A program made the position numbers and the translations under genes. A stretch of 64,000 bases of DNA from assembly GCA_022647575.1 (NCBI GenBank), contig JALCKY010000006.1, positions 1-64,000 of the forward strand, in the 5' to 3' direction. Below, in pieces: positions 9,109-16,934 of this stretch (the first letter of the stretch is position 1; the number at the start of each line of letters is the position of its first letter). Below the pieces are notes generated by a model. That model had not been told where the DNA came from. It did not search any database and was given only the letters and a program-made list of their open reading frames with translations. This stretch comes from Lachnospiraceae bacterium. GTDB lineage: Bacteria > Bacillota > Clostridia > Lachnospirales > Lachnospiraceae.

Positions 9109-10101
9109 ATGAAAAAGTTTATCAACGATCCGCAGAACGTTACAGATGAACTGCTGGAGGGCTTTGCTGCCGCCAACAAGGATCTTGTTACCCTGAAAGA
9201 GCGACGGCTGACCGTCAGCAATGCACTGGCAGCAGCCGACCGCGTGACTGTCGTGGGAATGGGCGGCTCCGGCCATGAGCCGGCACCGATCGGGTTTGTG
9301 GGAGAAGGCATGCTGGACGTGGCAATTTCCGGGAACATTTTTGTCGCTCCGGAGGAAGACATTGCCATAAAAGCCCTGGAGCTGGCTGATAAGGGAAAAG
9401 GCGTGATTTTTGTCGTACTGAACCATGAAGGCGACCTGCTGACCGGCGAACGCGCCACGGCAGCATGCCGCGCCCGCGGAATTGAAGTGCGCGAGATCAT
9501 TACCCAGGAAGATATTTCCAGTGCACCCCGCAGCCACGGGCGGGACCGCCGGGGACTTGTAGGCTGCATCCTTTTATACAAGATTGTCGGTGCGGCAGCG
9601 GCCATGGGAAAGAGCGTCGAGGAAACGGCTGCTGTCGGGCAGCGTTTCGCGGACCAGATGGCGACGCTGACCGTCGGCGTGCGCGGAGCGACGCACCCGG
9701 TCACCGGGAAACTGCTGGCTGAATTCGGAGAAGACGACATGGAGATCGGAATGGGTCAGCATGGTGAGGAGGGCGGCGGCCGGACGAAGCTGAAGACAGC
9801 CGATGAAACCGCTGAAATCATGTTGGAAGCCCTGCTGCGGGATCTGGGAATCCGAAGCGGTGAGAGAATCATGCTTGTCCTGGATGGGATGGGCGCGACC
9901 ACAATGATGGAACTTTTCATCGTCTATCGCCGCTGCGCATCTTATCTGAAGGAAAAGAATATTGAAATCGCGGCCAATTATATAGGCAATCTGCTTACTG
10001 TCCAGGAAGCAGCCGGGTTCCAGATGTTCATCGCACGCATGGACGATGAACTTCTGACCTTGTGGAATGCTCCCTGCAGCACGCCTTATTTCAAAAGATA
10101 A
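9109..10101 (+). CDS. dhaK: Dihydroxyacetone kinase subunit DhaK (no DhaL nearby)
   Basis: A 330-residue protein with the DhaK (Dak1) fold signature GGSGHEPAP. The residues important in E. coli DhaK fall at the same numbers here: His56 (GSGHEP), Asp109 (NHEGDLL) and His218 (GMGQHGEEG), the last forming the hemiaminal bond to dihydroxyacetone. The catalytic set is therefore intact, which argues against the DhaQ co-activator paralogue. DhaK binds substrate but needs DhaL for phosphoryl transfer from ATP or DhaM; neither is in the window. An SD (CGGAGG) precedes the ATG, 20 bases after a hybrid kinase and 36 bases before a two-component pair, so it appears co-transcribed with signalling genes. 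Its role there is unknown. Confidence 0.8.
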   Translation: MKKFINDPQNVTDELLEGFAAANKDLVTLKERRLTVSNALAAADRVTVVGMGGSGHEPAPIGFVGEGMLDVAISGNIFVAPEEDIAIKALELADKGKGVIFVVLNHEGDLLTGERATAACRARGIEVREIITQEDISSAPRSHGRDRRGLVGCILLYKIVGAAAAMGKSVEETAAVGQRFADQMATLTVGVRGATHPVTGKLLAEFGEDDMEIGMGQHGEEGGGRTKLKTADETAEIMLEALLRDLGIRSGERIMLVLDGMGATTMMELFIVYRRCASYLKEKNIEIAANYIGNLLTVQEAAGFQMFIARMDDELLTLWNAPCSTPYFKR

Positions 10102-10137
10102 AATAAAGCCGTTTTACGGTATGTGACCGGTGAAAGA

Positions 10138-10824
10138 ATGAATAATCTTCCGCAAATTTTAATCTGTGATGACAGCGCTGCCGTGCATGAAAGCATTTCT
10201 GCTTATCTGACGGCGGAAAACATGGAATATGATTCGGCTTATGACGGCGAGGAGGCATTGAAGAAAGCTTCTTCAGGCCGCTATGACCTGATCATTCTCG
10301 ATGTCATGCTTCCGAAAATTCTGGGGACGGATGTATGCAGGGAGATCCGGAAAAAAAGCGATGTTCCGATTCTGATGCTGAGTGCAAGGAGCGAAGAGGT
10401 CGACCGTGTTCTCGGACTGGAAATCGGGGCTGACGATTATGTGACAAAGCCTTTTTCGCCGCGGGAGATTGTCGCGCGGATCCGCACGATCCTGAAGAGG
10501 ACGAGACCAAGGAATGAAAACGAAAAAATCGTGCTTCGCGGGATGGTCATTGATTCAAATGCCTACACAGTCACTGTCGGCGGAGAAAAGGCGGATCTGA
10601 CTCCGAAGCAGGTCGAACTCCTGAAGTATCTTGCTGAAAATGCAGGCAGAGTCTTAAGCCGGGAGCAGCTTCTGAACAAAGTGTGGGGATACGATTATTA
10701 CGGTGACACGAGAGTGGTCGATACGCAGATCAAGCGCATCCGTCAGAAGCTGCCGCCGGAGAACGCCGGATTTGAAATTGAATCCATCTACGGGGTCGGC
10801 TATAAGCTTGAGGAAAAGCCATGA
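10138..10824 (+). CDS. OmpR/PhoB-family response regulator
   Basis: A DNA-binding response regulator of 228 residues. The receiver domain has CDDS near the N-terminus, the phosphoacceptor Asp55 in IILDVMLP and the Lys in YVTKPFSP. The C-terminal winged helix includes LTPKQVELLKYLAEN and RVVDTQIKRIRQKL. A GTG at 10123 could give five more residues; I prefer the ATG at 10138 because the preceding GGTGAAAG can act as an SD and the receiver fold begins at once. Its stop overlaps the start of the partner kinase by four bases (ATGA). The target genes are not known; the tannase gene just downstream is a natural candidate. Confidence 0.85.
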   Translation: MNNLPQILICDDSAAVHESISAYLTAENMEYDSAYDGEEALKKASSGRYDLIILDVMLPKILGTDVCREIRKKSDVPILMLSARSEEVDRVLGLEIGADDYVTKPFSPREIVARIRTILKRTRPRNENEKIVLRGMVIDSNAYTVTVGGEKADLTPKQVELLKYLAENAGRVLSREQLLNKVWGYDYYGDTRVVDTQIKRIRQKLPPENAGFEIESIYGVGYKLEEKP

Positions 10825-12074
10825 AAAAAACCGTCCGGCGCAGGGTTCTGCTGATTTCCGCCATCGTCGTCTTTTATCTGGCTGCCCAGACAGCCGGTTC
10901 ATTTGCCATCCGGCAGATGTTCATGCAGCAGGTCATCAATGATCTAAAACCGCAGGCCAAAGTCATTGCGGCGCAGTATGCCGCGGGAAATATCCGGGTG
11001 AGCAGGCAGGAACCCTATATCGTGAAAATCCTGGATGTCTTCGGCAATCAGGCAGCCCTGACAGATGAAGACGAAGAGGAACCAACGGACAAAGAAGCAG
11101 AATTCGACCGTCTCATCCTCAGTGCCCTGAAGAAAGAACTGCCATTGGTCATCGGGGGAAAAGAGATTTCGGGATTTGAAGATATTCCCGGTCTGGAGGA
11201 ACAGTCGCTGATCATCGGGGAACCCGCAGTCAGCGGCTCGACTGTGGTAGGAGCTGTTTTTCTGATGAAGCCGACGAGTGATTACCGGGCCGTGCTGAAT
11301 GGATTTACCATCGTTTTTTCCGTGACCATGCTGGCCGGCGTCCTGCTTTTCAGCATCCTTCTGAAAATGTATCTGGATGATTCGAAACGTCTCGAGAGAG
11401 TCCGGCGGGAATATGTTGCCAATGTCAGCCATGAACTGAAGTCGCCGATTTCATCAATCAAGGCCCTGACCGAAACGCTTTCGGACGGGCTTGCCTCGGA
11501 TGACGAGACACGGCAGCGCTACTATGGAATCATTTTAAATGAAAGCAACCGGCTTCAGAAACTGACTTCGGAAATCCTTGAACTGTCGCGTCTGCAGAGC
11601 GGCAGGACGGTCATCACGAAACAGAAGACGGATGCGGGAAAAATGATGCAGACAGTCCGGGATGAATATGCCGTGCGTGCGGATGATCTCGGAATTGAAT
11701 TTGCCGTTACTGAAACGGCGCTCGGTCTGCCGCCTCTTTTTACAAATGAGGACCGGATCCAGCAGATCCTGCATATCCTGCTCGACAATGCCTTCAAGTT
11801 TGTGGAAGAGAACGGAAAGGTAACGCTCGATGCACGCATTTTCAGGACGCATGTCCTGATTTCAGTAGGCGACAACGGCGTCGGGATTGCGAAAGACGTG
11901 CTTCCTTATGTATTCGATCGTTTCTATAAAGAAGACAAGGCGCGCAATTCATCCGGGAGCGGGCTCGGCCTGTCCATTGCCAGGGAACTGCTCAGCGGAA
12001 TGGGTGAAAAAATCGAGGTAAAAAGCGAACCGGGAAAAGGAAGCGAGTTTTCATTTACCGTGAAGCGTGCCTGA
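10821..12074 (+). CDS. Membrane sensor histidine kinase
   Basis: A 417-residue kinase paired with the preceding regulator. Two membrane segments (about residues 9-30 and 155-177) flank an acidic extracytoplasmic sensor of about 125 residues. HisKA follows with His204 in ANVSHELKSPISSI. The ATPase domain has HILLDNAFKFVEE, VGDNGVGIA and GSGLGLSIAREL. It resembles the PhoR/WalK-like class, without a clear PAS domain. The gene starts inside the regulator stop and ends 109 bases before a secreted tannase-like lipoprotein. That interval shows no confident promoter, so read-through into the tannase gene is possible. Confidence 0.85.
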   Translation: MKKTVRRRVLLISAIVVFYLAAQTAGSFAIRQMFMQQVINDLKPQAKVIAAQYAAGNIRVSRQEPYIVKILDVFGNQAALTDEDEEEPTDKEAEFDRLILSALKKELPLVIGGKEISGFEDIPGLEEQSLIIGEPAVSGSTVVGAVFLMKPTSDYRAVLNGFTIVFSVTMLAGVLLFSILLKMYLDDSKRLERVRREYVANVSHELKSPISSIKALTETLSDGLASDDETRQRYYGIILNESNRLQKLTSEILELSRLQSGRTVITKQKTDAGKMMQTVRDEYAVRADDLGIEFAVTETALGLPPLFTNEDRIQQILHILLDNAFKFVEENGKVTLDARIFRTHVLISVGDNGVGIAKDVLPYVFDRFYKEDKARNSSGSGLGLSIARELLSGMGEKIEVKSEPGKGSEFSFTVKRA

Positions 12075-12183
12075 AGAAAAAGCCTGTTTTCCGCCACAGC
12101 AGTGACACATTTCTGCCGCAATTCCTTTCTATGATAGGTCTGTATTTTTTACTGCGCATTTTTAAAAGTAAAGGAGAACAGAC

Positions 12184-14235
12184 ATGAAATTATCTGCAAA
12201 AATTCTTGCGGCTGCTGTCGCTGCGGCGATGGCTGTCTCAGGCTGCGGGGCATCGGCGGTTTCCACATCTTCACAGACCGGTTCCGCTGCTTCTTCAGGC
12301 ACCTCATCCGCTGCCTCTTCGGAAGCTGCTTCTGCTTCCTCCGGTTCGACCGCATCTGCGGCAGATTCTTCCTCGCTCAAGCTGGATGACACGAAATGGA
12401 ATTTCGATTCCGCCAACAATGCGTACTGGCAGATCGGCCTGGCGTACTGCACGTCGCCGGAAGATACGAATTACGAGAGCATGGGCATCTACGTTCCTGC
12501 AGCTTATATGACGGCAAAAGACAACGGGGACGGAACCTATACCTGCACCGTCAACAAGAGCGGAACCGTCGGTTCCTTTACCGGGGAAGATGCACCCATG
12601 GTCCTGCCGGTGGAAACACCGGGCTATGCGGCAATTCCGGCACCGACGCAGTTCAGCTATGACAGCGTTTCATCTTATCTGGAAGCCGGCTATGTCTTCC
12701 TGAATCCGGGCTGCCGCGGCAATTCCGGTTCGATGGGCCATGCCGGAATGTCCACCCAGACAGCAGCGGGGACGGCCTCCGGAACGACAGCGTCTGCTGC
12801 TTCTTCGACGTCATCGACTGCAGCGGCTGCGCAGAGCGGTGCCCCCTGGGGCGTCACGGACATCAAGGCAGCCATCCGCTATGTCCGCTACAATTCGTCT
12901 TCTGTTCCCGGCGACAGCTCAAAGATCTTCTGCTACGGCATGAGCGGCGGCGGTGCGCAGACATCCCTTCTCGGGACGACCGGCGACAGCCCGCTTTACA
13001 CCCCGTATCTTAACAAAATCGGCGCGGCCATGACGGATGATTCCGGTGCGGCCATCAGTGATGCCATCTGCGGCGCGATGTGCTGGTGCCCGGTCACAAG
13101 CCTCGATATTGCCGATGAAGCTTATGAATGGATGATGGGGCAGTGCGTTACGACGGATACCCGTGCGGACGGTACATTTACCGCGGCTCTTTCCAAGGAT
13201 ATGGCAGCCGTATTCGCGGACTATATCAATAAACTGGGACTGACGGACAGCCAGGGAAATGCACTTACGCTGTCTTCCTCCGCAAGCGGCGTCGATCTTG
13301 CCGGAACCTATTACGATTATATCAAGTCGACGATCGAGACATCGCTCAACAACTTCCTTTCGGATACGACCTTCCCGTACACGCCTTCAAGCCAGAGCAG
13401 CGTGATGGGCGGTATGGGTGTGATGGGCGGCGGAGGCCGTCCGACGATGAGCGGAGCACCCAGTGACATGAGCGGCCTGCCGGATATGAGCGGGGCAAGC
13501 GGCCTGCCGGACATGAGCGGGGCCAGCGGAATGCCAAGCGGGGCATCAGGCACTGCAATGAGCGGAACGGCATCGGGAAGCACAGCATCAGCCTCATCGG
13601 CGACGTACAATACAGCCCAGGAATATATCGACTCTCTGAACGGAACATCACCGTGGATTACCTATGATGCGGCATCGAATACAGCCACGATCAGCAGCAT
13701 GGAAGCTTTCGTGCAGAACTGCAAGACACCGACAAAGGGCGTGTGCGCCTTTGACAGCCTGGATCTTTCCACGGCGGAGAATAACGTATTCGGTGATGCC
13801 TCGAATACTCCGGAACATTTCGATTCCTATCTTGCAGGGCTTCTTTCGGAAAATCAGAGCAAATACGCGTCGCTTTCCGGATGGGATGCTTCCTATGTGA
13901 CAGATTATGCCAATATCGCATCTGTAACGGATGAGCTTTCCACATCAACGGAAGTGCGCGGGAATATGTATGATCCGATTTATTTTGCAGCCAAGACCTG
14001 CGCAGGTTCAGGGACTTCAACGATTGCCCCGTACTGGCGCATCCGTACCGGCATTTTCCAGGGAGATACGTCTCTGACGACAGAGACCAATCTTGCCCTT
14101 GCCCTGCAGAGCTGCAGCAGCGTGAAGGATGTGGACTTTGCAACGGTATGGGGACAGTACCACACCATGGCAGAACGGTCCGGCGACAGCACGTCGAACT
14201 TTATTTCATGGGTTGCCCAGTGCTGCGAAAAATAA
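12184..14235 (+). CDS. Secreted lipoprotein tannase (TanLp1-like)
   Basis: A 683-residue lipoprotein: signal peptide, lipobox VSGC (Cys21), then a Ser/Ala-rich tether to about residue 66. The body resembles the Lactiplantibacillus plantarum tannase TanLp1 as I recall it: DIKAAIRYVRYN, YGMSGGGAQ with nucleophile Ser254, DSLDLSTAENNVFGD, YWRIRTGIFQGDTSL with Asp628, and His660 in GQYHTMAE. The Lys and Glu that contact gallate in TanLp1 appear to be retained (PTKGVCAFD, TAENN). It should hydrolyse galloyl esters of tannins at the cell surface. Two low-complexity insertions are unusual: a Ser/Ala/Thr stretch near residues 190-220 and a Met/Gly/Ser-rich stretch near 405-475 with an internal repeat. 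A strong SD (AAAGGAGAACAG) precedes the ATG and a strong terminator follows. Confidence 0.8.
   Translation: MKLSAKILAAAVAAAMAVSGCGASAVSTSSQTGSAASSGTSSAASSEAASASSGSTASAADSSSLKLDDTKWNFDSANNAYWQIGLAYCTSPEDTNYESMGIYVPAAYMTAKDNGDGTYTCTVNKSGTVGSFTGEDAPMVLPVETPGYAAIPAPTQFSYDSVSSYLEAGYVFLNPGCRGNSGSMGHAGMSTQTAAGTASGTTASAASSTSSTAAAAQSGAPWGVTDIKAAIRYVRYNSSSVPGDSSKIFCYGMSGGGAQTSLLGTTGDSPLYTPYLNKIGAAMTDDSGAAISDAICGAMCWCPVTSLDIADEAYEWMMGQCVTTDTRADGTFTAALSKDMAAVFADYINKLGLTDSQGNALTLSSSASGVDLAGTYYDYIKSTIETSLNNFLSDTTFPYTPSSQSSVMGGMGVMGGGGRPTMSGAPSDMSGLPDMSGASGLPDMSGASGMPSGASGTAMSGTASGSTASASSATYNTAQEYIDSLNGTSPWITYDAASNTATISSMEAFVQNCKTPTKGVCAFDSLDLSTAENNVFGDASNTPEHFDSYLAGLLSENQSKYASLSGWDASYVTDYANIASVTDELSTSTEVRGNMYDPIYFAAKTCAGSGTSTIAPYWRIRTGIFQGDTSLTTETNLALALQSCSSVKDVDFATVWGQYHTMAERSGDSTSNFISWVAQCCEK
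13471..13524 (+). repeat. 27-bp tandem repeat inside the tannase gene
   Basis: Two direct copies (13471-13497 and 13498-13524) differ at only two bases and each encodes SGLPDMSGA. They lie in the low-complexity insertion and in-frame repeat changes here would only alter linker length. Confidence 0.8.
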
Positions 14236-14278
14236 CAGCAGTGCAGACTGCAGAATAACAGACTGTCATGACACAATA

Positions 14279-14320
14279 CAGGCGCAGGAGCTGAATTCGG
14301 AAGCTCCTGCGCCTGATTTT
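14279..14320 (+). terminator. Strong terminator of the tannase gene
   Basis: CAGGCGCAGGAGCT (14279-14292) pairs perfectly with AGCTCCTGCGCCTG (14302-14315) around a 9-base loop, and a T-rich run follows. It lies 43 bases past the tannase stop. Confidence 0.85.
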
Positions 14321-14358
14321 CTGTCTGCGGAAGCGGGCTGGTTCTGCGCATGCAGAGG

Positions 14359-14445
14359 TGTTCGCAGAAGCTTAAGGCTGCAGCCGCGTTTCTGTACGAG
14401 TTTGTAATCCCTCTTGAACTGAGAGTGGCAGACGATTTTAAGCAT
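14359..14445 (-). pseudogene. YafQ-family toxin, N-terminal fragment
   Basis: Reading the minus strand from the ATG at 14445, about 29 residues match the start of YafQ/RelE-type mRNA interferases: MLKIVCHSQFKRDYK, LVQKRG, then SLKLL. After that the frame runs into sequence of the tannase terminator and loses all resemblance. The catalytic His-rich C-terminal part is missing, so no active toxin can be made. The ATG overlaps the end of the antitoxin relic (ATGCTTAA), the usual arrangement for this pair. Confidence 0.7.
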
Positions 14446-14701
14446 TCAGGTCCTCCATCAGATCATCAATGCTGTCAAAAGGACCATGAAGGTTATTACT
14501 GCTTTTGCTGTATCATTTGGCTCGTCCAATACAACTTTAAAAGGAATTCCGTTTGTCCGGATGACCTGACGGAGAAAGATGTTCACAGCCGTTGTCGTGT
14601 CCATGCCCGGATTTTTAAATATGATCTGAGATTTCTCTTTGACATCACGATCCATGCGAATGTTCATGCTTGTGTTTTTTTTCTTTTACGGTATCAGACA
14701 T
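14438..14701 (-). pseudogene. DinJ/RelB-family antitoxin, frameshifted
   Basis: The minus strand encodes a ribbon-helix-helix antitoxin in three pieces. A start with a good SD (AGGAG, 14711-14715) at 14701 gives MSDTVKEK. An A8 run (T8 at 14675-14682) then shifts the frame; with seven A the reading would continue as NTSMNIRMD. The core is recognisable (MNIRMDRDVKEKSQ, TTAVNIFLRQVIRTNGIPF). Near 14490-14515 the frame breaks again, and the typical C-terminus GPFDSIDDLMEDLNA is found in another frame, ending at 14438. Two shifts plus the truncated toxin show a decayed type II toxin-antitoxin locus. Confidence 0.75.
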
Positions 14702-14876
14702 TGTTAAATTCTCCTGAGAAAAGTAAAACAAATATATGCCTGATGTCAATACAGTATGAATATATTTGATGTAATTGATATGATTAAATGAGATCGGAAG
14801 GGAAGGAAAGAAATTGGAGGATGGTGTATATTTAAAAAAATGCATTTTCCCCGTGGAATATCCGAAACAAAGCGAA

Positions 14877-14905
14877 GCGGCCATGCAGGGGAGCTGCATG
14901 ACCGC
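14877..14905. other. 12-bp stem-loop of unknown function
   Basis: GCGGCCATGCAG pairs with CTGCATGACCGC, with one G-T wobble, around a GGGAG loop. No T run follows on either strand, so it is not a simple terminator. It may be part of a regulatory leader or an old repeat. Confidence 0.55.
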
Positions 14906-14923
14906 CTCTAGGGGAGTATAAAT

Positions 14924-14945
14924 AATTAATAAGGGGTTATTAATT
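14924..14945. promoter_or_regulatory. AT-rich palindrome, candidate operator
   Basis: AATTAATAA and TTATTAATT form a perfect 9-bp inverted repeat around GGGG. Its position about 245 bases before the transketolase genes and its symmetry suggest a protein-binding site; no regulator is identified. Confidence 0.5.
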
Positions 14946-15189
14946 GTAAAAAAAATTTGTTGAAGGGTAAATTCTTTTTACAATTCGATTATAATCTCCG
15001 GCTTTTTAAAAAGCAATATAAAAAATAAGATTTTATGTCAATTTGTTGCAAATAATTTAAGATTTACATAACGGCCGCATCAAAATTGTAATAATAGGTG
15101 ATTTTCCATTATAAAAGTGATACAGTGCTCTGTAGCAGTTTATTGAAAACATGTCGTGATCATCGAAGCTGAAGAAAGGAAGCCAAGAC

Positions 15190-16005
15190 ATGAAAAAAGT
15201 TGATTTGGAAGACAAAGCCCGCTTGCTCAGGGCGGACATTGTCAGGATGCTGTATCTGAGTCAGTCCGGTCATCCGGGCGGATCTCTGAGTGTTCTCGAG
15301 ATCCTGATGGCGCTCTATTATAAGAAGGCAAAAATCGATTCGAAGAATCCGGAATGGGACGGCAGGGACCGCATCGTGCTGAGCAAGGGACATGCCTGCC
15401 CGGCGCAGTATGCAATTCTTGCAGATCTTGGTTATTTTCCGAAGGAAGAGCTTTGGCATTTAAGACAGTTCCACAGCCCGTTGCAGGGTCATCCGGATTT
15501 CCGGAAATGCCCCGGCGTTGACGTGAATACAGGTTCTCTCGGTCAGGGCGTGGCGATTGCCGGCGGTATCGCGTTGGCAGCGAAACACATGAAGAAGAAC
15601 TACAAGGTCTATGCGGTGATCGGCGACGGTGAAAGCCAGGAAGGCCTGGTCTGGGAAGCTGCGATGTCTGCGGTTCATTACAAGCTGGATAATCTGACGG
15701 TCATCCTGGATCACAACGGTCTTCAGATCGACGGGAGAAATGATGATGTCATGGGCGTCGGCGACATGATGGCGAAGTACGGCGCTTTCGGATTCAAATG
15801 CGTCAAGGTTCCGAACGGCAACAATGCCGAAGACGTTGCGGCAGCGCTTGATACGCCGCATAAGGGACAGCCGCTGTTCGTCTGCGCGGAAACGCACAAG
15901 GGACAGGGCATTTCCTTCATGCAGGATCAGGTCGGCTGGCACGGCAAGGCTCCGAACAAGGAACAGTACGAGCAGGCAATGAAAGAACTGGGGGTGGAGG
16001 CATAA
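15190..16005 (+). CDS. Transketolase, N-terminal (TPP-binding) subunit
   Basis: A 271-residue subunit of a split transketolase, which moves two-carbon ketol units between sugar phosphates in the non-oxidative pentose phosphate pathway. The thiamine diphosphate site is clear: GDGESQEGLVWEA through to the Asn of ILDHN (GDG-x27-N type motif). Other conserved parts are SGHPGGSLS, LSKGHACPAQYA and GSLGQGVAIAGG. It is the usual length for the N-terminal half in Bacillota. An SD-like GAAAGGAAG precedes the ATG. Its TAA overlaps the next ATG by one base, so the two halves are translationally coupled and should assemble together. Confidence 0.9.
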   Translation: MKKVDLEDKARLLRADIVRMLYLSQSGHPGGSLSVLEILMALYYKKAKIDSKNPEWDGRDRIVLSKGHACPAQYAILADLGYFPKEELWHLRQFHSPLQGHPDFRKCPGVDVNTGSLGQGVAIAGGIALAAKHMKKNYKVYAVIGDGESQEGLVWEAAMSAVHYKLDNLTVILDHNGLQIDGRNDDVMGVGDMMAKYGAFGFKCVKVPNGNNAEDVAAALDTPHKGQPLFVCAETHKGQGISFMQDQVGWHGKAPNKEQYEQAMKELGVEA

Positions 16006-16934
16006 TGGCAGAAGCGACTCGTGACGCCTACGGCAAAGCGATTACCGAACTGGGCGCAAAAAATGATAAAGTAGTGGCACTGGATGCGGATCTTGCAGGA
16101 GCTACCAAGAGCGGAATTTTCAAGGCAGCCTATCCGGACCGCTTCTTTGATTTCGGAATCGCAGAAGCAAACATGGTCGCGGCAGCAGCCGGCATGGCAC
16201 GTGCGGGACTCATTCCCTTTGCCAGCACCTTTGCTCTTTTCGGAGCAGGCAGGGCATTTGAAATCATCCGCAACGCAGTCTGCTATGCGAATGCGAACGT
16301 GAAATTCGGCTTCTCGCATGCGGGACTCTCCGTCGGCGAGGACGGCGGCTCGCACCAGTCAATCGAAGACATTGCGCTGATGCGCGTGCTTCCGAACATG
16401 ACTGTCTTTGTTCCATGCGATGCCATTGAATGCCGCAAGGCTGTTTTCAAGGCAGCAGAAATCGAAGGACCGGTCTTTATCCGCACTTCGAGGATGGCTG
16501 TTGAAAATGTGACGAAGGAAAGCACTCCGTTTGAACCCGGCAAATCGGCAGTCCTTCGAAAAGGAAAGGATGTCTGCCTCATTGCCTGCGGACTGATGGT
16601 CGGCACGGCTCTGAAGGCAGCGGATCTTCTGGCGAAGGACGGCATCGAAGCGGCCGTGGTCGATATGTATTCCATCAAGCCGATTGACAGGGCCTGCATC
16701 CTGAGGATGGCAAGAAACACGAAAGCCATTGTGACGGCGGAAGAGCATTCGGTCATCGGCGGACTCGGCAGTGCAGTGGCGGAAGTCCTTGCAGGGAAAG
16801 CGGACTGCGGTTTTGCGATGGTCGGCGTGGAAGATATTTTCGGACAGTCCGGCAAGCCGGCTGAACTTTTCAAGGCCTACGGTCTGACAGCGGAAAATAT
16901 CGCGAAAAAAGCAAAGAAAGCTATGAGAAAATGA
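16005..16934 (+). CDS. Transketolase, C-terminal subunit
   Basis: A 309-residue partner of the preceding gene, carrying the pyrimidine-binding and C-terminal domains. Conserved parts are VALDADLAGATKSG, FDFGIAEANMVAAAAGMA (with the Glu that activates thiamine diphosphate), FSHAGLSVGEDG, GPVFIRTSR and EEHSVIGGLGSAV. The two subunits together match a full-length transketolase. The same domain layout occurs in 1-deoxyxylulose phosphate synthase, but the split arrangement and motifs favour transketolase. The stop overlaps the next start codon by four bases. Confidence 0.88.
   Translation: MAEATRDAYGKAITELGAKNDKVVALDADLAGATKSGIFKAAYPDRFFDFGIAEANMVAAAAGMARAGLIPFASTFALFGAGRAFEIIRNAVCYANANVKFGFSHAGLSVGEDGGSHQSIEDIALMRVLPNMTVFVPCDAIECRKAVFKAAEIEGPVFIRTSRMAVENVTKESTPFEPGKSAVLRKGKDVCLIACGLMVGTALKAADLLAKDGIEAAVVDMYSIKPIDRACILRMARNTKAIVTAEEHSVIGGLGSAVAEVLAGKADCGFAMVGVEDIFGQSGKPAELFKAYGLTAENIAKKAKKAMRK

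Larger units (their letters stand above)
14770..15189 (+). promoter_or_regulatory. AT-rich leader region of the transketolase operon
   Basis: No gene is seen in these 420 bases. They contain three inverted repeats, listed separately or here: a 12-bp hairpin at 14877-14905, a 9-bp palindrome at 14924-14945, and GCTTTTTAAAAAGC at 15001-15014. Possible promoter boxes are a TATAAT at 14990-14995 without a good -35, and TTTACA (15063-15068) with TGTAAT (15087-15092) at 18-base spacing. I cannot decide between them. Confidence 0.5.

Noticed and set aside
9109..10101. DhaQ-type co-activator instead of DhaK
   Set aside because: The catalytic Asp109 and both His are present at E. coli positions and no DhaS-like activator gene stands next to it.
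14877..14945. A riboswitch or T-box leader before the transketolase genes
   Set aside because: No specifier/antiterminator consensus or known aptamer core was recognised, only inverted repeats.
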